Part shown: positions 16,997 through 25,570 of the stretch, piece after piece | How the letters are laid out: every line of letters begins with the position of its first letter | Numbering within the stretch: the first letter of the stretch is position 1 | DNA from: Sulfuricurvum sp. | GTDB taxonomy: Bacteria > Campylobacterota > Campylobacteria > Campylobacterales > Sulfurimonadaceae | DNA length: 64,000 nucleotides | Direction: 5' to 3' | NCBI RefSeq assembly: GCF_028713855.1 | Contig: NZ_JAQTNN010000001.1 | Coordinates: forward strand, 274,696 to 338,695 | Notes under the pieces: model-generated | What the model was told of the DNA's origin: nothing | Seen by the model: the letters and a program-made list of their open reading frames with translations, nothing else | Database searches by the model: none | Made by a program: the position numbers and the translations under genes

Positions 16997-17098
16997 AAGA
17001 GTATTATTTCATTTCATAGTAAAATTACTAAATATTATTCATTATTGTTTAAATCCTATTGTGAAATAATGACCTTCATATCTTATGAGGAGTTGGTT

Positions 17099-18175
17099 AT
17101 GAATTTACTTGCACCTATAAAAATCGGTAATTACCATTTGCGAAATCGAATATTTATGGCACCGATGACACGGTGCCGAAGTGTTTATAACAATGTTCCA
17201 AACGATATGATGGCTCGCTATTATGCCCAAAGAGCATCAGCCGGACTCATCATCACCGAAGCGACTCAGATTTCGACAAAGGGTATCGGATATCCTTATA
17301 CGCCCGGTATTCATACCTCTGAGCAAATAGAAGGATGGAAACAAGTAACCAAGGCGGTACATGAGAAAGGGGGGATAATATTCTTGCAGCTTTGGCATGT
17401 CGGGCGAATCTCTCATCCTGCATTTCATAACGGTGAACTCCCCGTTGCTCCATCTGCCATTAAACCTGCCGGCAGTATCTATACCTATGATGGGATGAAA
17501 GAGTTTGTTACACCGCATGCTCTTAGCATTGATGAGATTAAAAGTGTTGTACAAGACTATGTAACAGGTGCGAAAAATGCGATAGAAGCAGGATTCGACG
17601 GTGTGGAAATCCATGGGGCTAACGGTTATCTGATCGATCAGTTTTTGCGTGACGGAACCAATGATAGAGAAGATGCCTATGGGGGTTGTGTCGAAAACAG
17701 AGCTCGGTTCCTTTTTGAAATTGTAGAAGGGATTTGTGCCGCTATCGGTTCAGACAAAACAGGTGTGCGACTCTCTCCCAGCGGCACATTTAACGATATG
17801 AAAGATTCCGATCCTCAGAGTCATTTTTCTTACATCTGTGAAAAACTCAATTCGTTTAATTTAGCGTATCTGCATATTATTGATGCACTCGAAGGTGACA
17901 TCCGACACGGTGCAAATGTTGTTGAACTGAGTGTTCTTAGAGAGGCATATAACGGTATTTTGATTGCGAATGGCGGTTACACTCTGGAGAGGGGTAATAT
18001 GTCAATTCAAAACGGCCTAGCCGATGCAGTTGCTTTTGCCGTACTCTTTTTAGCTAATCCGGATCTTCCGGAACGGTTTAAAAGCAATTCTGAATTAAAT
18101 ACCCCTGACCCGGCCAGTTTTTATACGCAGGATGAAAAAGGGTATTTGGATTATCCTGCTTTGCAATGCGATTGA
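17099..18175 (+). CDS. nemA: Old Yellow Enzyme family alkene reductase
   Basis: 358 aa from the ATG at 17099, chosen for the GAGGAG just upstream. It is an FMN TIM-barrel enzyme: APMTRCRS, the RISHPAFHNGELPVAPSAI loop, and the diagnostic HGANGYLIDQFLRDGTNDREDAYGG. It reduces activated C=C bonds and some nitro esters with NAD(P)H. The context (HxlR, MdaB, nitroreductase) supports a role in detoxifying electrophiles. It may be read with hxlR and the DUF2798 gene, although a 102-base gap could hold its own promoter. Confidence 0.9.
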   Translation: MNLLAPIKIGNYHLRNRIFMAPMTRCRSVYNNVPNDMMARYYAQRASAGLIITEATQISTKGIGYPYTPGIHTSEQIEGWKQVTKAVHEKGGIIFLQLWHVGRISHPAFHNGELPVAPSAIKPAGSIYTYDGMKEFVTPHALSIDEIKSVVQDYVTGAKNAIEAGFDGVEIHGANGYLIDQFLRDGTNDREDAYGGCVENRARFLFEIVEGICAAIGSDKTGVRLSPSGTFNDMKDSDPQSHFSYICEKLNSFNLAYLHIIDALEGDIRHGANVVELSVLREAYNGILIANGGYTLERGNMSIQNGLADAVAFAVLFLANPDLPERFKSNSELNTPDPASFYTQDEKGYLDYPALQCD

Positions 18176-18184
18176 AGATCAATC

Positions 18185-19099
18185 TTAGAGACTTTTTCTA
18201 AAAATTAGATTTTTCAGACTTCGTTCTTCCTCTATTTCGGGAAAGCTCTCCCTATTTTGTAATCGTTCGATGTATTGAAAATCAGGGGCATTTTCACGGA
18301 AAAGAGCCTTGATAAACTCACTCTCTAACTCGGGAGCGTTGAGCGCTGACAAAACGATACACTCCTGCGCGGCGAACTCATGGAGTCTGCGGATAATCTT
18401 CTCATAATCACTTGTGGCGGCGAATGAGCCTTTTTGGAAGCTAGGGGGATCGATGATGATCAGATCATACGGTCCCGCTTTTCGGATTCGGCTCCATGAT
18501 TTGAGGATATTGTAGGGCATGAATGCTGCTTTTTTCGTATCGAGTCCATTAAGGCGGTGGTTTTCCCGACCAATAGTGAGAACATTTTTGTTCATATCGA
18601 CGTTAACAACCGAGTGCGCTCCCGCTTCGATTGCGACAACCGAGAACGAGCAGGTGTAGGAGAAGAGGTTTAAAACTTTTTTCTCTTTTGCATGTATTCG
18701 AATGAAGTCCCGTCCGATTTTCATATCAGGGAAAAATCCGATGTTTTGGGCACTTTGAAAATTGACGTGATATTTGAGTCCGTTTTCGATGGCATAAGTC
18801 TCTAAGGGTAATTCACCCTCTATAACGGTTGTTGGAGATGAGGGAAGATAACGCTGTTGTACAGCGAGAGCTTTCCATTTGCCCTCAGAGGCATAGAAAT
18901 CACGTAGCATTGACATCATTGCTTCTTCCTCATCGTTTGTGTCAAACAAGACGGCAAAGAGAACTTTATCTACGCTGTCCACGGTGAGAAAACGGTATCC
19001 ACTATAGGTATTTCCCCGTCCGTGAAACAGACGGGTGTATTCTTCGGTTACAGTACTAGCATTGGTACGTAAGAGGCGGTGTAAATCGTCTAAGGTCAT
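18185..19099 (-). CDS. RlmI/RlmK-like SAM-dependent methyltransferase
   Basis: 304 aa. The Rossmann methyltransferase core is clear: KVLNLFSYTCSFSVVAIEAGAHSVVNVDMN (SAM binding motif I) and DLIIIDPPSFQKGSF (catalytic NPP/DPPSF motif). The upstream NGLKYHVNFQSAQNIGFFPDMK is typical of rRNA large-subunit methyltransferases, but the N-terminal PUA domain of RlmI is absent. An rRNA m5C target is plausible, not shown. There is no Shine-Dalgarno before its ATG, which lies 9 bases after the higA stop, so translation may be coupled. Confidence 0.82.
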   Translation of the reverse strand: MTLDDLHRLLRTNASTVTEEYTRLFHGRGNTYSGYRFLTVDSVDKVLFAVLFDTNDEEEAMMSMLRDFYASEGKWKALAVQQRYLPSSPTTVIEGELPLETYAIENGLKYHVNFQSAQNIGFFPDMKIGRDFIRIHAKEKKVLNLFSYTCSFSVVAIEAGAHSVVNVDMNKNVLTIGRENHRLNGLDTKKAAFMPYNILKSWSRIRKAGPYDLIIIDPPSFQKGSFAATSDYEKIIRRLHEFAAQECIVLSALNAPELESEFIKALFRENAPDFQYIERLQNRESFPEIEEERSLKNLIFRKSL

Positions 19100-19108
19100 G
19101 TAAATTTG

Positions 19109-19462
19109 TTACGCGCCGATCAAAGATTCATAAGGGAGATTCAACCGAGCGTGTAAATTACGAATCATCGAGATAGAGAGTTGACGTTTATGGTTTAGTA
19201 CTTCAGAAACTTTGGAACGTGAACCGATAATCGGGGTCAAATCTTTAGCCTCTAATCCCATCTGCTCCATTCGAAAGCGAATTGCCTCTATAGGGTCACA
19301 TTGGGGAATTGGGAAATGTTTGGCTTCGTAATTCTCGACAAGTGTTGTCAAAATATCGAGTTCATCCCCTTCGGGTGTGTTGAACTCAGCATCCATCAGC
19401 ATTTCGATACGCGACAGTGCTTTTTCATAATCGGCTTCAGTTCGGATTGGAAAAATATTCAT
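19109..19462 (-). CDS. higA: HigA-type antitoxin
   Basis: 117 aa from the ATG at 19462, one base after the higB stop, with a GGAGG lying inside the end of higB. The C-terminal half is an XRE helix-turn-helix (IEAIRFRMEQMGLEAKDLTPIIGSRSKVSEVLNHKRQLSISMIRNLHARL), the layout used by HigA antitoxins encoded after their toxin. The N-terminal half (TEADYEKALSRIEMLMDAE) matches the antitoxin family. It should neutralise HigB and repress the operon through the dyad at 19779-19793. Confidence 0.9.
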   Translation of the reverse strand: MNIFPIRTEADYEKALSRIEMLMDAEFNTPEGDELDILTTLVENYEAKHFPIPQCDPIEAIRFRMEQMGLEAKDLTPIIGSRSKVSEVLNHKRQLSISMIRNLHARLNLPYESLIGA

Positions 19463-19463
19463 C

Positions 19464-19757
19464 TTAAATCTCCTCTGCTTTAATTTTGTCATATTCGGCA
19501 TGCGTACCGATAAAACGGATATAGACGGTTCCATAGGGATAGTTAATCTTTACGATCAAACGATATTTATTTCCGCCGATGTTAAAAACGACACGGTTAT
19601 CCCCTAAAAAACTCGCCGTTTTATACTGGGCTTTTATATCCTGCGGTATTGACCACTGTGCTTTTACCGCTTCGGCGTACCATGCGCTGAGTGGACTCAG
19701 TGCGTCAGGGTGTTTTTCCCAGAAATCGAGTAATGTCCGTTTTGTGATGACTCTCAT
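19464..19757 (-). CDS. higB: HigB-type mRNA interferase toxin
   Basis: 97 aa, RelE-superfamily HigB branch. Characteristic are RVITKRTLLDFWEKHPDALSPLSAWY, NKYRLIVKINYPYGTVYIRFIGTHAEYDKI and the C-terminal basic/His residues used for ribosome-dependent mRNA cleavage. It precedes its antitoxin, as is normal for higBA. No Shine-Dalgarno precedes the ATG; a TATACT -10-like box ends 7 bases before it, so the mRNA is probably leaderless. Confidence 0.9.
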   Translation of the reverse strand: MRVITKRTLLDFWEKHPDALSPLSAWYAEAVKAQWSIPQDIKAQYKTASFLGDNRVVFNIGGNKYRLIVKINYPYGTVYIRFIGTHAEYDKIKAEEI

Positions 19758-19764
19758 GGGAAGA

Positions 19765-19793
19765 AGTATAACGTATATTTCCCAAAATGGGAA
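19765..19793 (-). promoter_or_regulatory. higBA promoter and probable HigA operator
   Basis: TTCCCA-AAA-TGGGAA (19779-19793) is a perfect dyad upstream of higB, and a TATACT -10 box (reverse strand, 19770-19765) ends 7 bases before the higB ATG. The dyad sits where a -35 would be, fitting autorepression by HigA. There is no room for a ribosome site if transcription starts at the usual distance. Confidence 0.5.
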
Positions 19794-19822
19794 TAATTTT
19801 GAAAATAATGTATAGAAGCTGG

Positions 19823-19842
19823 ATTCCCGCCTTCGCGGGAAT
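19823..19842. repeat. ATTCCC-N8-GGGAAT hairpin repeat
   Basis: ATTCCCGC-CTTC-GCGGGAAT is a perfect 8-bp stem with a 4-base loop, 10 bases after the RND pump gene on the reverse strand. The pattern ATTCCC-N8-GGGAAT matches the dRS3-type short repeats known from Neisseria and similar dispersed hairpins elsewhere. No U-tract follows in the direction of the pump operon, although it could still end or protect that transcript. Confidence 0.5.
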
Positions 19843-19852
19843 GACGAGAGAA

Positions 19853-22800
19853 CTATTTTTTAATCGTATAAAGCTTACGAATTTTCGCATCCAACGGTGC
19901 AAGGGCTTTGTAGAGTGCCGGTACAACGAGGAGACTGGTCAGTGTTGATAGCAATAGTCCACAGATGACGGCAACCCCCATCGGCCCTTTGACTCCTGAG
20001 CCTTCACCGACGGAGAGGGCTAGGGGGAGCATCCCGAAACACATGGCCGTCGTCGTCATCAAAATAGGGCGTAGACGTGAGAGTCCTGCTTCCACGATCG
20101 CTTCATCGAGAGGTTTCCCTGACTCCAAGAGGCGGTTTGCGGCATCGACGACGAGGGTGGAGTTTTTCCCTACCAGTCCGAGCAGGAGCATCAATCCCAT
20201 CATACTAAAGAGCGACATATTCATCCCTGCCGCCCACAGACCGATAAATGCCCCTGTAAAGCTCAGTGGCAATGCACTCATGATGATGAGCGGCTGAAGA
20301 GGTGATTCGTACAATGCGGCGAGGATGAGATAGATCATCACGAGGGCTGCACCGATAGCCACGCCGAACGCTTCGTTACTCTCTTGCATATGTTTGGCAT
20401 CGCCGTCGAGTTCATAGGCTACTCCTTTGCCTAACCACTCGTTTTGACGCTCATTGACGATTTTGACGAGTTTATCGAGCGGGAGGGCTTTGGTAATATC
20501 GGAACCGACGATCACTTTTTTGAGACGGTCGAACCGTTTGATCGTGGTTGGTGCGTAACTCTGGGTGATTGATACCACTGCCGAGAGCGGCACGGTAATC
20601 CCTGAAGAGGTACGGACATTCAAAGTGTTAAGTGCTTCGATATTTTCGCGTTTGGTATCATCTAGACGCATTACCACATCGTACTCTTTACCCCGTTCAC
20701 GGATAAAGGTGATGGTTCCATCCCCAGAATAGGCGCTGGCAACGATACGGGCGATATCATCGACGTTGACTCCCAGACGTGTGGCGTTTTGGGTGAGGAC
20801 GGTGATGCTTAGCTGTGGTGCTTTAGGCTGAATGTTGCTTTGAACATCCGTTGTCCCCTCAATACTTTTGAGCAGTTTCATCAGTTTTTGAGCTGATGCT
20901 TCCGCATCGTCCATATTTTGGGCTTTGAGGATCACTTGATACGGAGTGTTGATCTCATAGCCTCCGATGTCGTTTACTTCAGTAACACTGGTCATCGTGA
21001 ATCCTTTTAAACTATTCAACATCGAGCGGATCTCTTTCATCACGTCGCTTTGGCTCCGTTCACGCTGATGAAGTGGTTTGAGACGGACGTAAAGTGCCGA
21101 TTCGTTCGCTTTTTGATCATTTCCCCGTCCGACGTAGAGGGTACAGTATTCCACTTCGGCAATTTTTGCGATACGGTGCTGAACGTCGAGAGAGAGCTGT
21201 TTCATACCGCCGATGCTGGTTCCGACAGGAGCTTTTAGGGTGATGTCGAACTGGCTTTTGTCCTCTTTAGGCATGAATACCATCCCTAGTGTTCCTGATA
21301 GGATGATGGAGACGATGAAAATACCTAATGCACTAAAGAGAGTGGTCTTTTTGTGTTTCAAAACGCTCAGGATGAGAGAACGGTAGATCTCTTCCATGCG
21401 GACAAAGAAAAACTCTGTTCTGTGATAAAAGCGGCTGTGTTCTCCTTTGGCGATTTGGGAAGCGATCATCGGGATGAGAGTCACGGCGATGACGAATGAT
21501 ACTCCAATAGCGGCGATGATTGTTACCCCGAAACTGGTAAAGAAACGTCCTACTATCCCACTCATTTTAGCGACGGGTACGAAAACAGCGAGGAGCATGG
21601 AGGAGATCGCGACGATGGAGAATATGATCTCATTTACCCCTTCGATGGCGGCATTAATACGATCGCGTCCCGCTTCGAGCCGTTTGAAGATGTTTTCGAT
21701 CACGACGATAGCATCATCAATGATGATTCCGATGGCGAGGGTGAGGGCGGTGAGGGTGAGGAGGTTGAAGGTTTGACCGCTCCATCCCATGATTGCGAAT
21801 ACCCCGAAAATGGATACTGGAAGCGAAACAGCGGCAATTAGAGTGAGGGTGAAGTTGCGTAAGAACAAAAAGATGACGAGTGAGGCGAGAATGGAACCTA
21901 ATATAAGGTCGAACTGAACACCATCGAGGGTATCACGGATATATCCTGTCGTATCTTGCAAGGGAGTAAGTGTCATCGTCGGCTCTAACGCTGAGAGGGC
22001 AGGGAGCCCAGAACGTACGGCATCGGCGATGGCGATATCATTGGCACCGGTCATCTTTTTGACCATCAGTAAAACGCCCGATTTTCCATCCAATGACGCA
22101 AAACTACGCTCTTCGGCTAGCGTATCACTGACCGTAGCCACATCGCCTAAATTCAATCCTTCGCGTATCCGAAGTCCAGATAAAGCTTCTACTGTTTTGC
22201 TGTCGTTATCGATTAGAATTTGGAACTCGTGCTTGGGATCAACCGTTTTTCCTCCATCCATACGGATGTTTTGTGTACGGATAAGGTTGGTTAGATCGCT
22301 CATTGTGAGAGAATATTTGGCAAGAAGTGCCGGATCAGGTGTGATTCGGATCTGCTTTTTGCGTAAACCGGCGACCGTTACACCTCCTACGCCTTCGATG
22401 CGCTGTAAGCGGGGTTTGAGAATCTCATCAGCGTGTTTCATCACCTTCTGGGTGTCGCTACCTGCTAAAAATAGGGTAATAACAGGAGAAGAGGTGATCG
22501 AATATTTATCGACGGAGGGTTTATCGACTTCATTGGGCAGTTGAATACTGGAGACTTTATCGCGGACGTCATTGACCGCTTCATCGAGGTCTTTGGAAAG
22601 TTTAAACTGGGCGACGACGACACTGATACCTTTAGAACTGTCGGAGCTGAGGGTATCGAGTCCTGATATACCGCTCACTGCTTCTTCGATCTTGTCACTT
22701 ACCTTACTCTCTACGATATCGGCATTTGCCCCTTTGTAGGTAGTGGTGACGATGACAATCGGAAAATCGACGTTGGGGTAGAGCGCGGATGGCATATCAC

Positions 22801-22882
22801 CACGTTCGACCAGCCCGAAAAAGATCAGGGTGAGGGCGAACATGATGGTTGTGATAGGGCGGGTAATGGCGATTTTATGCAT
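19853..22882 (-). CDS. RND efflux transporter, AcrB/MdtB-type inner membrane pump
   Basis: 1009 aa, full length for hydrophobe/amphiphile RND pumps. There are twelve membrane helices with two large periplasmic loops. The proton-relay pair D389-D390 lies in LAIGIIIDDAIVVIENIFKR (TM4), and the C-terminal repeat has LMLLLGLVGKNSTLVVDAANRLLESG. Substrate unknown; it exports drugs or other toxicants with the MFP and TolC encoded upstream. The operon order is tolC-mfp-rnd, an inverted order compared with acrAB. AGGGATC precedes its ATG. Confidence 0.95.
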   Translation of the reverse strand: MHKIAITRPITTIMFALTLIFFGLVERGDMPSALYPNVDFPIVIVTTTYKGANADIVESKVSDKIEEAVSGISGLDTLSSDSSKGISVVVAQFKLSKDLDEAVNDVRDKVSSIQLPNEVDKPSVDKYSITSSPVITLFLAGSDTQKVMKHADEILKPRLQRIEGVGGVTVAGLRKKQIRITPDPALLAKYSLTMSDLTNLIRTQNIRMDGGKTVDPKHEFQILIDNDSKTVEALSGLRIREGLNLGDVATVSDTLAEERSFASLDGKSGVLLMVKKMTGANDIAIADAVRSGLPALSALEPTMTLTPLQDTTGYIRDTLDGVQFDLILGSILASLVIFLFLRNFTLTLIAAVSLPVSIFGVFAIMGWSGQTFNLLTLTALTLAIGIIIDDAIVVIENIFKRLEAGRDRINAAIEGVNEIIFSIVAISSMLLAVFVPVAKMSGIVGRFFTSFGVTIIAAIGVSFVIAVTLIPMIASQIAKGEHSRFYHRTEFFFVRMEEIYRSLILSVLKHKKTTLFSALGIFIVSIILSGTLGMVFMPKEDKSQFDITLKAPVGTSIGGMKQLSLDVQHRIAKIAEVEYCTLYVGRGNDQKANESALYVRLKPLHQRERSQSDVMKEIRSMLNSLKGFTMTSVTEVNDIGGYEINTPYQVILKAQNMDDAEASAQKLMKLLKSIEGTTDVQSNIQPKAPQLSITVLTQNATRLGVNVDDIARIVASAYSGDGTITFIRERGKEYDVVMRLDDTKRENIEALNTLNVRTSSGITVPLSAVVSITQSYAPTTIKRFDRLKKVIVGSDITKALPLDKLVKIVNERQNEWLGKGVAYELDGDAKHMQESNEAFGVAIGAALVMIYLILAALYESPLQPLIIMSALPLSFTGAFIGLWAAGMNMSLFSMMGLMLLLGLVGKNSTLVVDAANRLLESGKPLDEAIVEAGLSRLRPILMTTTAMCFGMLPLALSVGEGSGVKGPMGVAVICGLLLSTLTSLLVVPALYKALAPLDAKIRKLYTIKK

Positions 22883-22890
22883 AATGATCC

Positions 22891-23625
22891 CTATTTCGCC
22901 ATGATTATGCCGTCGCCGAACGTACCGGGACGGAGACCCAACGCATCAGCTTCAGCAGTCATTTGACGGTTTTTAGTATTAATTGTGGGATAAATTTTTA
23001 CGATTTTTGAACATTTACCCGTTGATTTACCATCGATAGAACTGCAAAAATGATCCCCTACCTTCACTTGTGAGCCGAATTTGGAATCGTACTGGATAAG
23101 GAGTTTGGTTTGATCGCTGATGAGTTTAAACAGCGGCGTTCCTCCCATGGAAGAGACCATATCCCCTATCTCTATATTTTTTTCAGAAATACTTCCTGCA
23201 AACGGAGCGGTAAGGCGCATTTTGGAGAGTTTTTGTTCGGCATAAGCGACCGATAATCGGGTTCGTTCTTTTTGTGAAAGTTTTGCGTCCAATTCGGATT
23301 TGAGTTTATCGAGGGTATTTTTATCGAATACTTGTGCACTTTTTTCATATCGTACGTATTGATCACTCAAAAATTTACACTCTTTGGTGAGTGATTCTAA
23401 ATCAGCTTTAGCCATTTTCAGCGAGAGCTGTTCTTCGGTGCTGTCAAGTTCAAGAAGGAATGAGCCTTTTTTGACGTGATCACCTGTTTGAACGGAGAGA
23501 TTTTTAACAATCCCCGACGCGTTCATCCCCAGTGACGCTTCACGATAGGCTTGGGCCTCAAATGTGGCGTAAACATCGCCCCATAGAGAGAGTGCGGTTA
23601 GTGTTGATATCAAAATAATTTTCAT
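22891..23625 (-). CDS. periplasmic membrane-fusion (adaptor) protein, short form
   Basis: 244 aa with a signal peptide (MKIILISTLTALSLWGDVYA). The lipoyl half-motifs VKNLSVQTGDHVKKGSFLLELDS and LTAPFAGSISEKNIEIGDMVSS flank a helical hairpin, followed by a beta-barrel part (LLIQYDSKFGSQVKVGDHF). At 244 aa it is about 100 residues shorter than AcrA, and the membrane-proximal domain appears reduced or absent. It overlaps the tolC-like gene end by 4 bases (ATGA). It links the RND pump to the outer membrane channel. Confidence 0.88.
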   Translation of the reverse strand: MKIILISTLTALSLWGDVYATFEAQAYREASLGMNASGIVKNLSVQTGDHVKKGSFLLELDSTEEQLSLKMAKADLESLTKECKFLSDQYVRYEKSAQVFDKNTLDKLKSELDAKLSQKERTRLSVAYAEQKLSKMRLTAPFAGSISEKNIEIGDMVSSMGGTPLFKLISDQTKLLIQYDSKFGSQVKVGDHFCSSIDGKSTGKCSKIVKIYPTINTKNRQMTAEADALGLRPGTFGDGIIMAK

Positions 23626-24857
23626 TTTTTCTCCTTGATTAGTGTTATAAGGTCAATTCCATAGGCATACGCGGCACTGGCTTTTGCTACTTGGAGGGTA
23701 TTGAGTGCATTATGCACTTTTGCACGCGAATAGGTAAGGTTGGTGAGTTCACTGAGATAGGTCGTTGTATTGACCAATCCCGCTTCAAAACGTTTCTTGA
23801 TAAAACCGAATGCTTCACTGCGCGCTTCTTCTTCGGCAATGGCCGCTTCATAGGCATGTTGAGAAGTTTGAATCGACATGAGGGCGATATCGGCATCATT
23901 GTTCAGACTTTGGGTTTTGTAATCGAGTAGATTTTTGGCTTTTAGGGTATCGATACGGGCTTGTTCACGCTCTTTTGCGATTCGTCCCATATCGAACAGG
24001 GTCATGGTAAGGGAGGCGGTTATTTCGTTTTGGTTGAGGGGTTGGAGATTGGTCCCCCCCATAGTATCGTAGCCGCTGTATTCCATGTATTTGTGTTTTG
24101 CTTCAAGAGTGATTGAGGGAAGATAGGTATAACGATCTTCGGTATTACGTAAAATATCGATATTTGCTTGATCACTTTGCAGATCATGGCGCTCTAACGT
24201 CGTCAATGTTGGCATGGCAAGCTCTTGGTACTGAAGCGGCTCATGGATCGGTGTTGCACTGAGGAGTTCGAGATGTTTACGATGTTTTTCAAGCAGCATT
24301 TTGAGATTTTGTTCGTCATAATCGGCTTCCAGTTTCGATGCGATCAGCGATTTGAGAATATCGGTCGTGGCAAGATCATTTTGTACGAGTATCTTGTACC
24401 GTTGCACTTCGGAGAGAAGTTCCTTTTTTTTATCTTGATTAACGCTCAAGCGGTCTTGGGTATCGAGATAGTCATAATAGGCCGCAATGGTTTCCATAAG
24501 GACATTTTGCTCTTCTTGTGCCATCGAATGGGTTGCTGAAGCCATTGATGCATGAAGTGCATCGAGAAGCGCCTCACGGCGAAATCCATCAAAGATGCTG
24601 ATTTGAGCGCCTAGTTCTGCACCTTGGATTTTATTGGGTTCGAAGGCGGGTGCTTTATCTTTTTTCTTATAGAGTGCCGTTGCAGTAACCGTTGGGAAAT
24701 AGGCTGTTTTAGCCTCATCAAGCTGTTCTTGAGATTTCTTGATCTCCAGACGTGCGGATTCAACGCGTAAATTTGTTTTGGCACTCGGGAGCAAAGATGT
24801 GAGGTCAGAGGCTATCAATGGCAAAAGGGTGAAGGAAAGGAGAACAAAATGTCTCAT
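23622..24857 (-). CDS. TolC family outer membrane efflux protein
   Basis: 411 aa from the ATG at 24857 (MRHFVLLSFTLLPLIASDL, signal peptide) preceded by AAGGAT; the frame extends further upstream into the operator region and that start is unlikely. Two outer-membrane-efflux repeats are visible: SARLEIKKSQEQLDEAKTAYFPTV and, in the second half, the coiled-coil segment around ITASLTMTLFDMGRIAKE. It is the first gene of the efflux operon. Confidence 0.9.
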   Translation of the reverse strand: MRHFVLLSFTLLPLIASDLTSLLPSAKTNLRVESARLEIKKSQEQLDEAKTAYFPTVTATALYKKKDKAPAFEPNKIQGAELGAQISIFDGFRREALLDALHASMASATHSMAQEEQNVLMETIAAYYDYLDTQDRLSVNQDKKKELLSEVQRYKILVQNDLATTDILKSLIASKLEADYDEQNLKMLLEKHRKHLELLSATPIHEPLQYQELAMPTLTTLERHDLQSDQANIDILRNTEDRYTYLPSITLEAKHKYMEYSGYDTMGGTNLQPLNQNEITASLTMTLFDMGRIAKEREQARIDTLKAKNLLDYKTQSLNNDADIALMSIQTSQHAYEAAIAEEEARSEAFGFIKKRFEAGLVNTTTYLSELTNLTYSRAKVHNALNTLQVAKASAAYAYGIDLITLIKEKK

Positions 24858-24877
24858 GATTATCCTTGGTAAAATAT

Positions 24878-24918
24878 ATGTTGACAATGTTAACATTAAA
24901 TGTGGACAATGTCAACAT
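24878..24918. promoter_or_regulatory. two tandem 19-bp TetR operators
   Basis: Two similar palindromes lie between the tolC-like gene and tetR. The first is ATGTTGACA-A-TGTTAACAT (24878-24896) and the second ATGTGGACA-A-TGTCAACAT (24900-24918). Each pairs at 8 of 9 positions around one central base, and their centres are 22 bp (two helical turns) apart. They are probable sites for the divergent TetR, controlling both directions. Confidence 0.7.
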
Positions 24919-24947
24919 AAAATGTGCACTATTTGTATTATGCATGT

Positions 24948-24959
24948 TACAATGTCGTT
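24948..24959 (+). promoter_or_regulatory. -10 element of probably leaderless tetR
   Basis: TACAAT at 24948-24953 is followed after 6 bases by the ATG at 24960. No ribosome site is present. The start of transcription would coincide with the start codon. Confidence 0.5.
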
Positions 24960-25568
24960 ATGAAAGAGAAAAAGACCTCCCCCTACCATCATGGAAACCT
25001 CAAAGAAGAGCTCTTACAGACGGCTTTGGAGATGATTGACAAGGAGGGGCTTGATACGATTACACTCCGAGAATTGACTCAGCGATTGGGCACCTCTCGA
25101 ACAGCAGTGTATCGTCATTTTGCAAGCAAAGAAGCGTTAATACTCGGAGTAATCGAAAAAGGGTATGAGCACCTTAATTTGCTCTTTACCCCTATATTTC
25201 AAGATCGTACACATAGTGTTGCAGTGCGGTTTGAAGCGATGGGGAGAGCCTATCTCGATTTTGCAATAGAACATCCGAATCTTTATCGATTATTGTTCGG
25301 AGAAAATTTTCGTCAAGAACGCGAAGAGATATGCGATTATAAAGATGAGAATCAGGCAACAGGGTTGTATGCTCTGATCGGTTTGCTTACTGAAGCCCAG
25401 GAAGAGGGAATCATCGCTCAGGTCAATCCTATGGTTCAGGCGGCTATGGTGTGGGCATCGATTCACGGCCTCGCATCGCTGTTGATCGACGGACATTTGA
25501 TTATGAGTGATAATATGGAAGCGATTTATGAGTACAGCATAGGAGTACTTCTAAAAGGGCTGCAATAA
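24960..25568 (+). CDS. TetR/AcrR family regulator of the efflux operon
   Basis: 202 aa from the ATG at 24960. The N-terminal TetR DNA-binding domain is clear (ALEMIDKEGLDTITLRELTQRLGTSRTAVYRHFASKEALILGV). The C-terminal domain (FEAMGRAYLDFAIEHPNLYRLLFGE, then VWASIHGLASLLIDG) is of the WHG type found in many efflux repressors. It is divergent from the TolC-MFP-RND operon with two operators between, so it is most likely the repressor of that operon. The HemN-like gene starts 2 bases after its stop. Confidence 0.9.
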   Translation: MKEKKTSPYHHGNLKEELLQTALEMIDKEGLDTITLRELTQRLGTSRTAVYRHFASKEALILGVIEKGYEHLNLLFTPIFQDRTHSVAVRFEAMGRAYLDFAIEHPNLYRLLFGENFRQEREEICDYKDENQATGLYALIGLLTEAQEEGIIAQVNPMVQAAMVWASIHGLASLLIDGHLIMSDNMEAIYEYSIGVLLKGLQ

Positions 25569-25570
25569 TC

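Noticed and set aside
19823-19842. Hairpin considered as a CRISPR repeat or insertion-sequence end
   Set aside because: Only one copy was seen in the window, with no spacers or transposase; it fits a dispersed short hairpin repeat.
22029-22544. 171-codon forward frame inside the RND pump gene
   Set aside because: Antisense shadow of a clear RND transporter.
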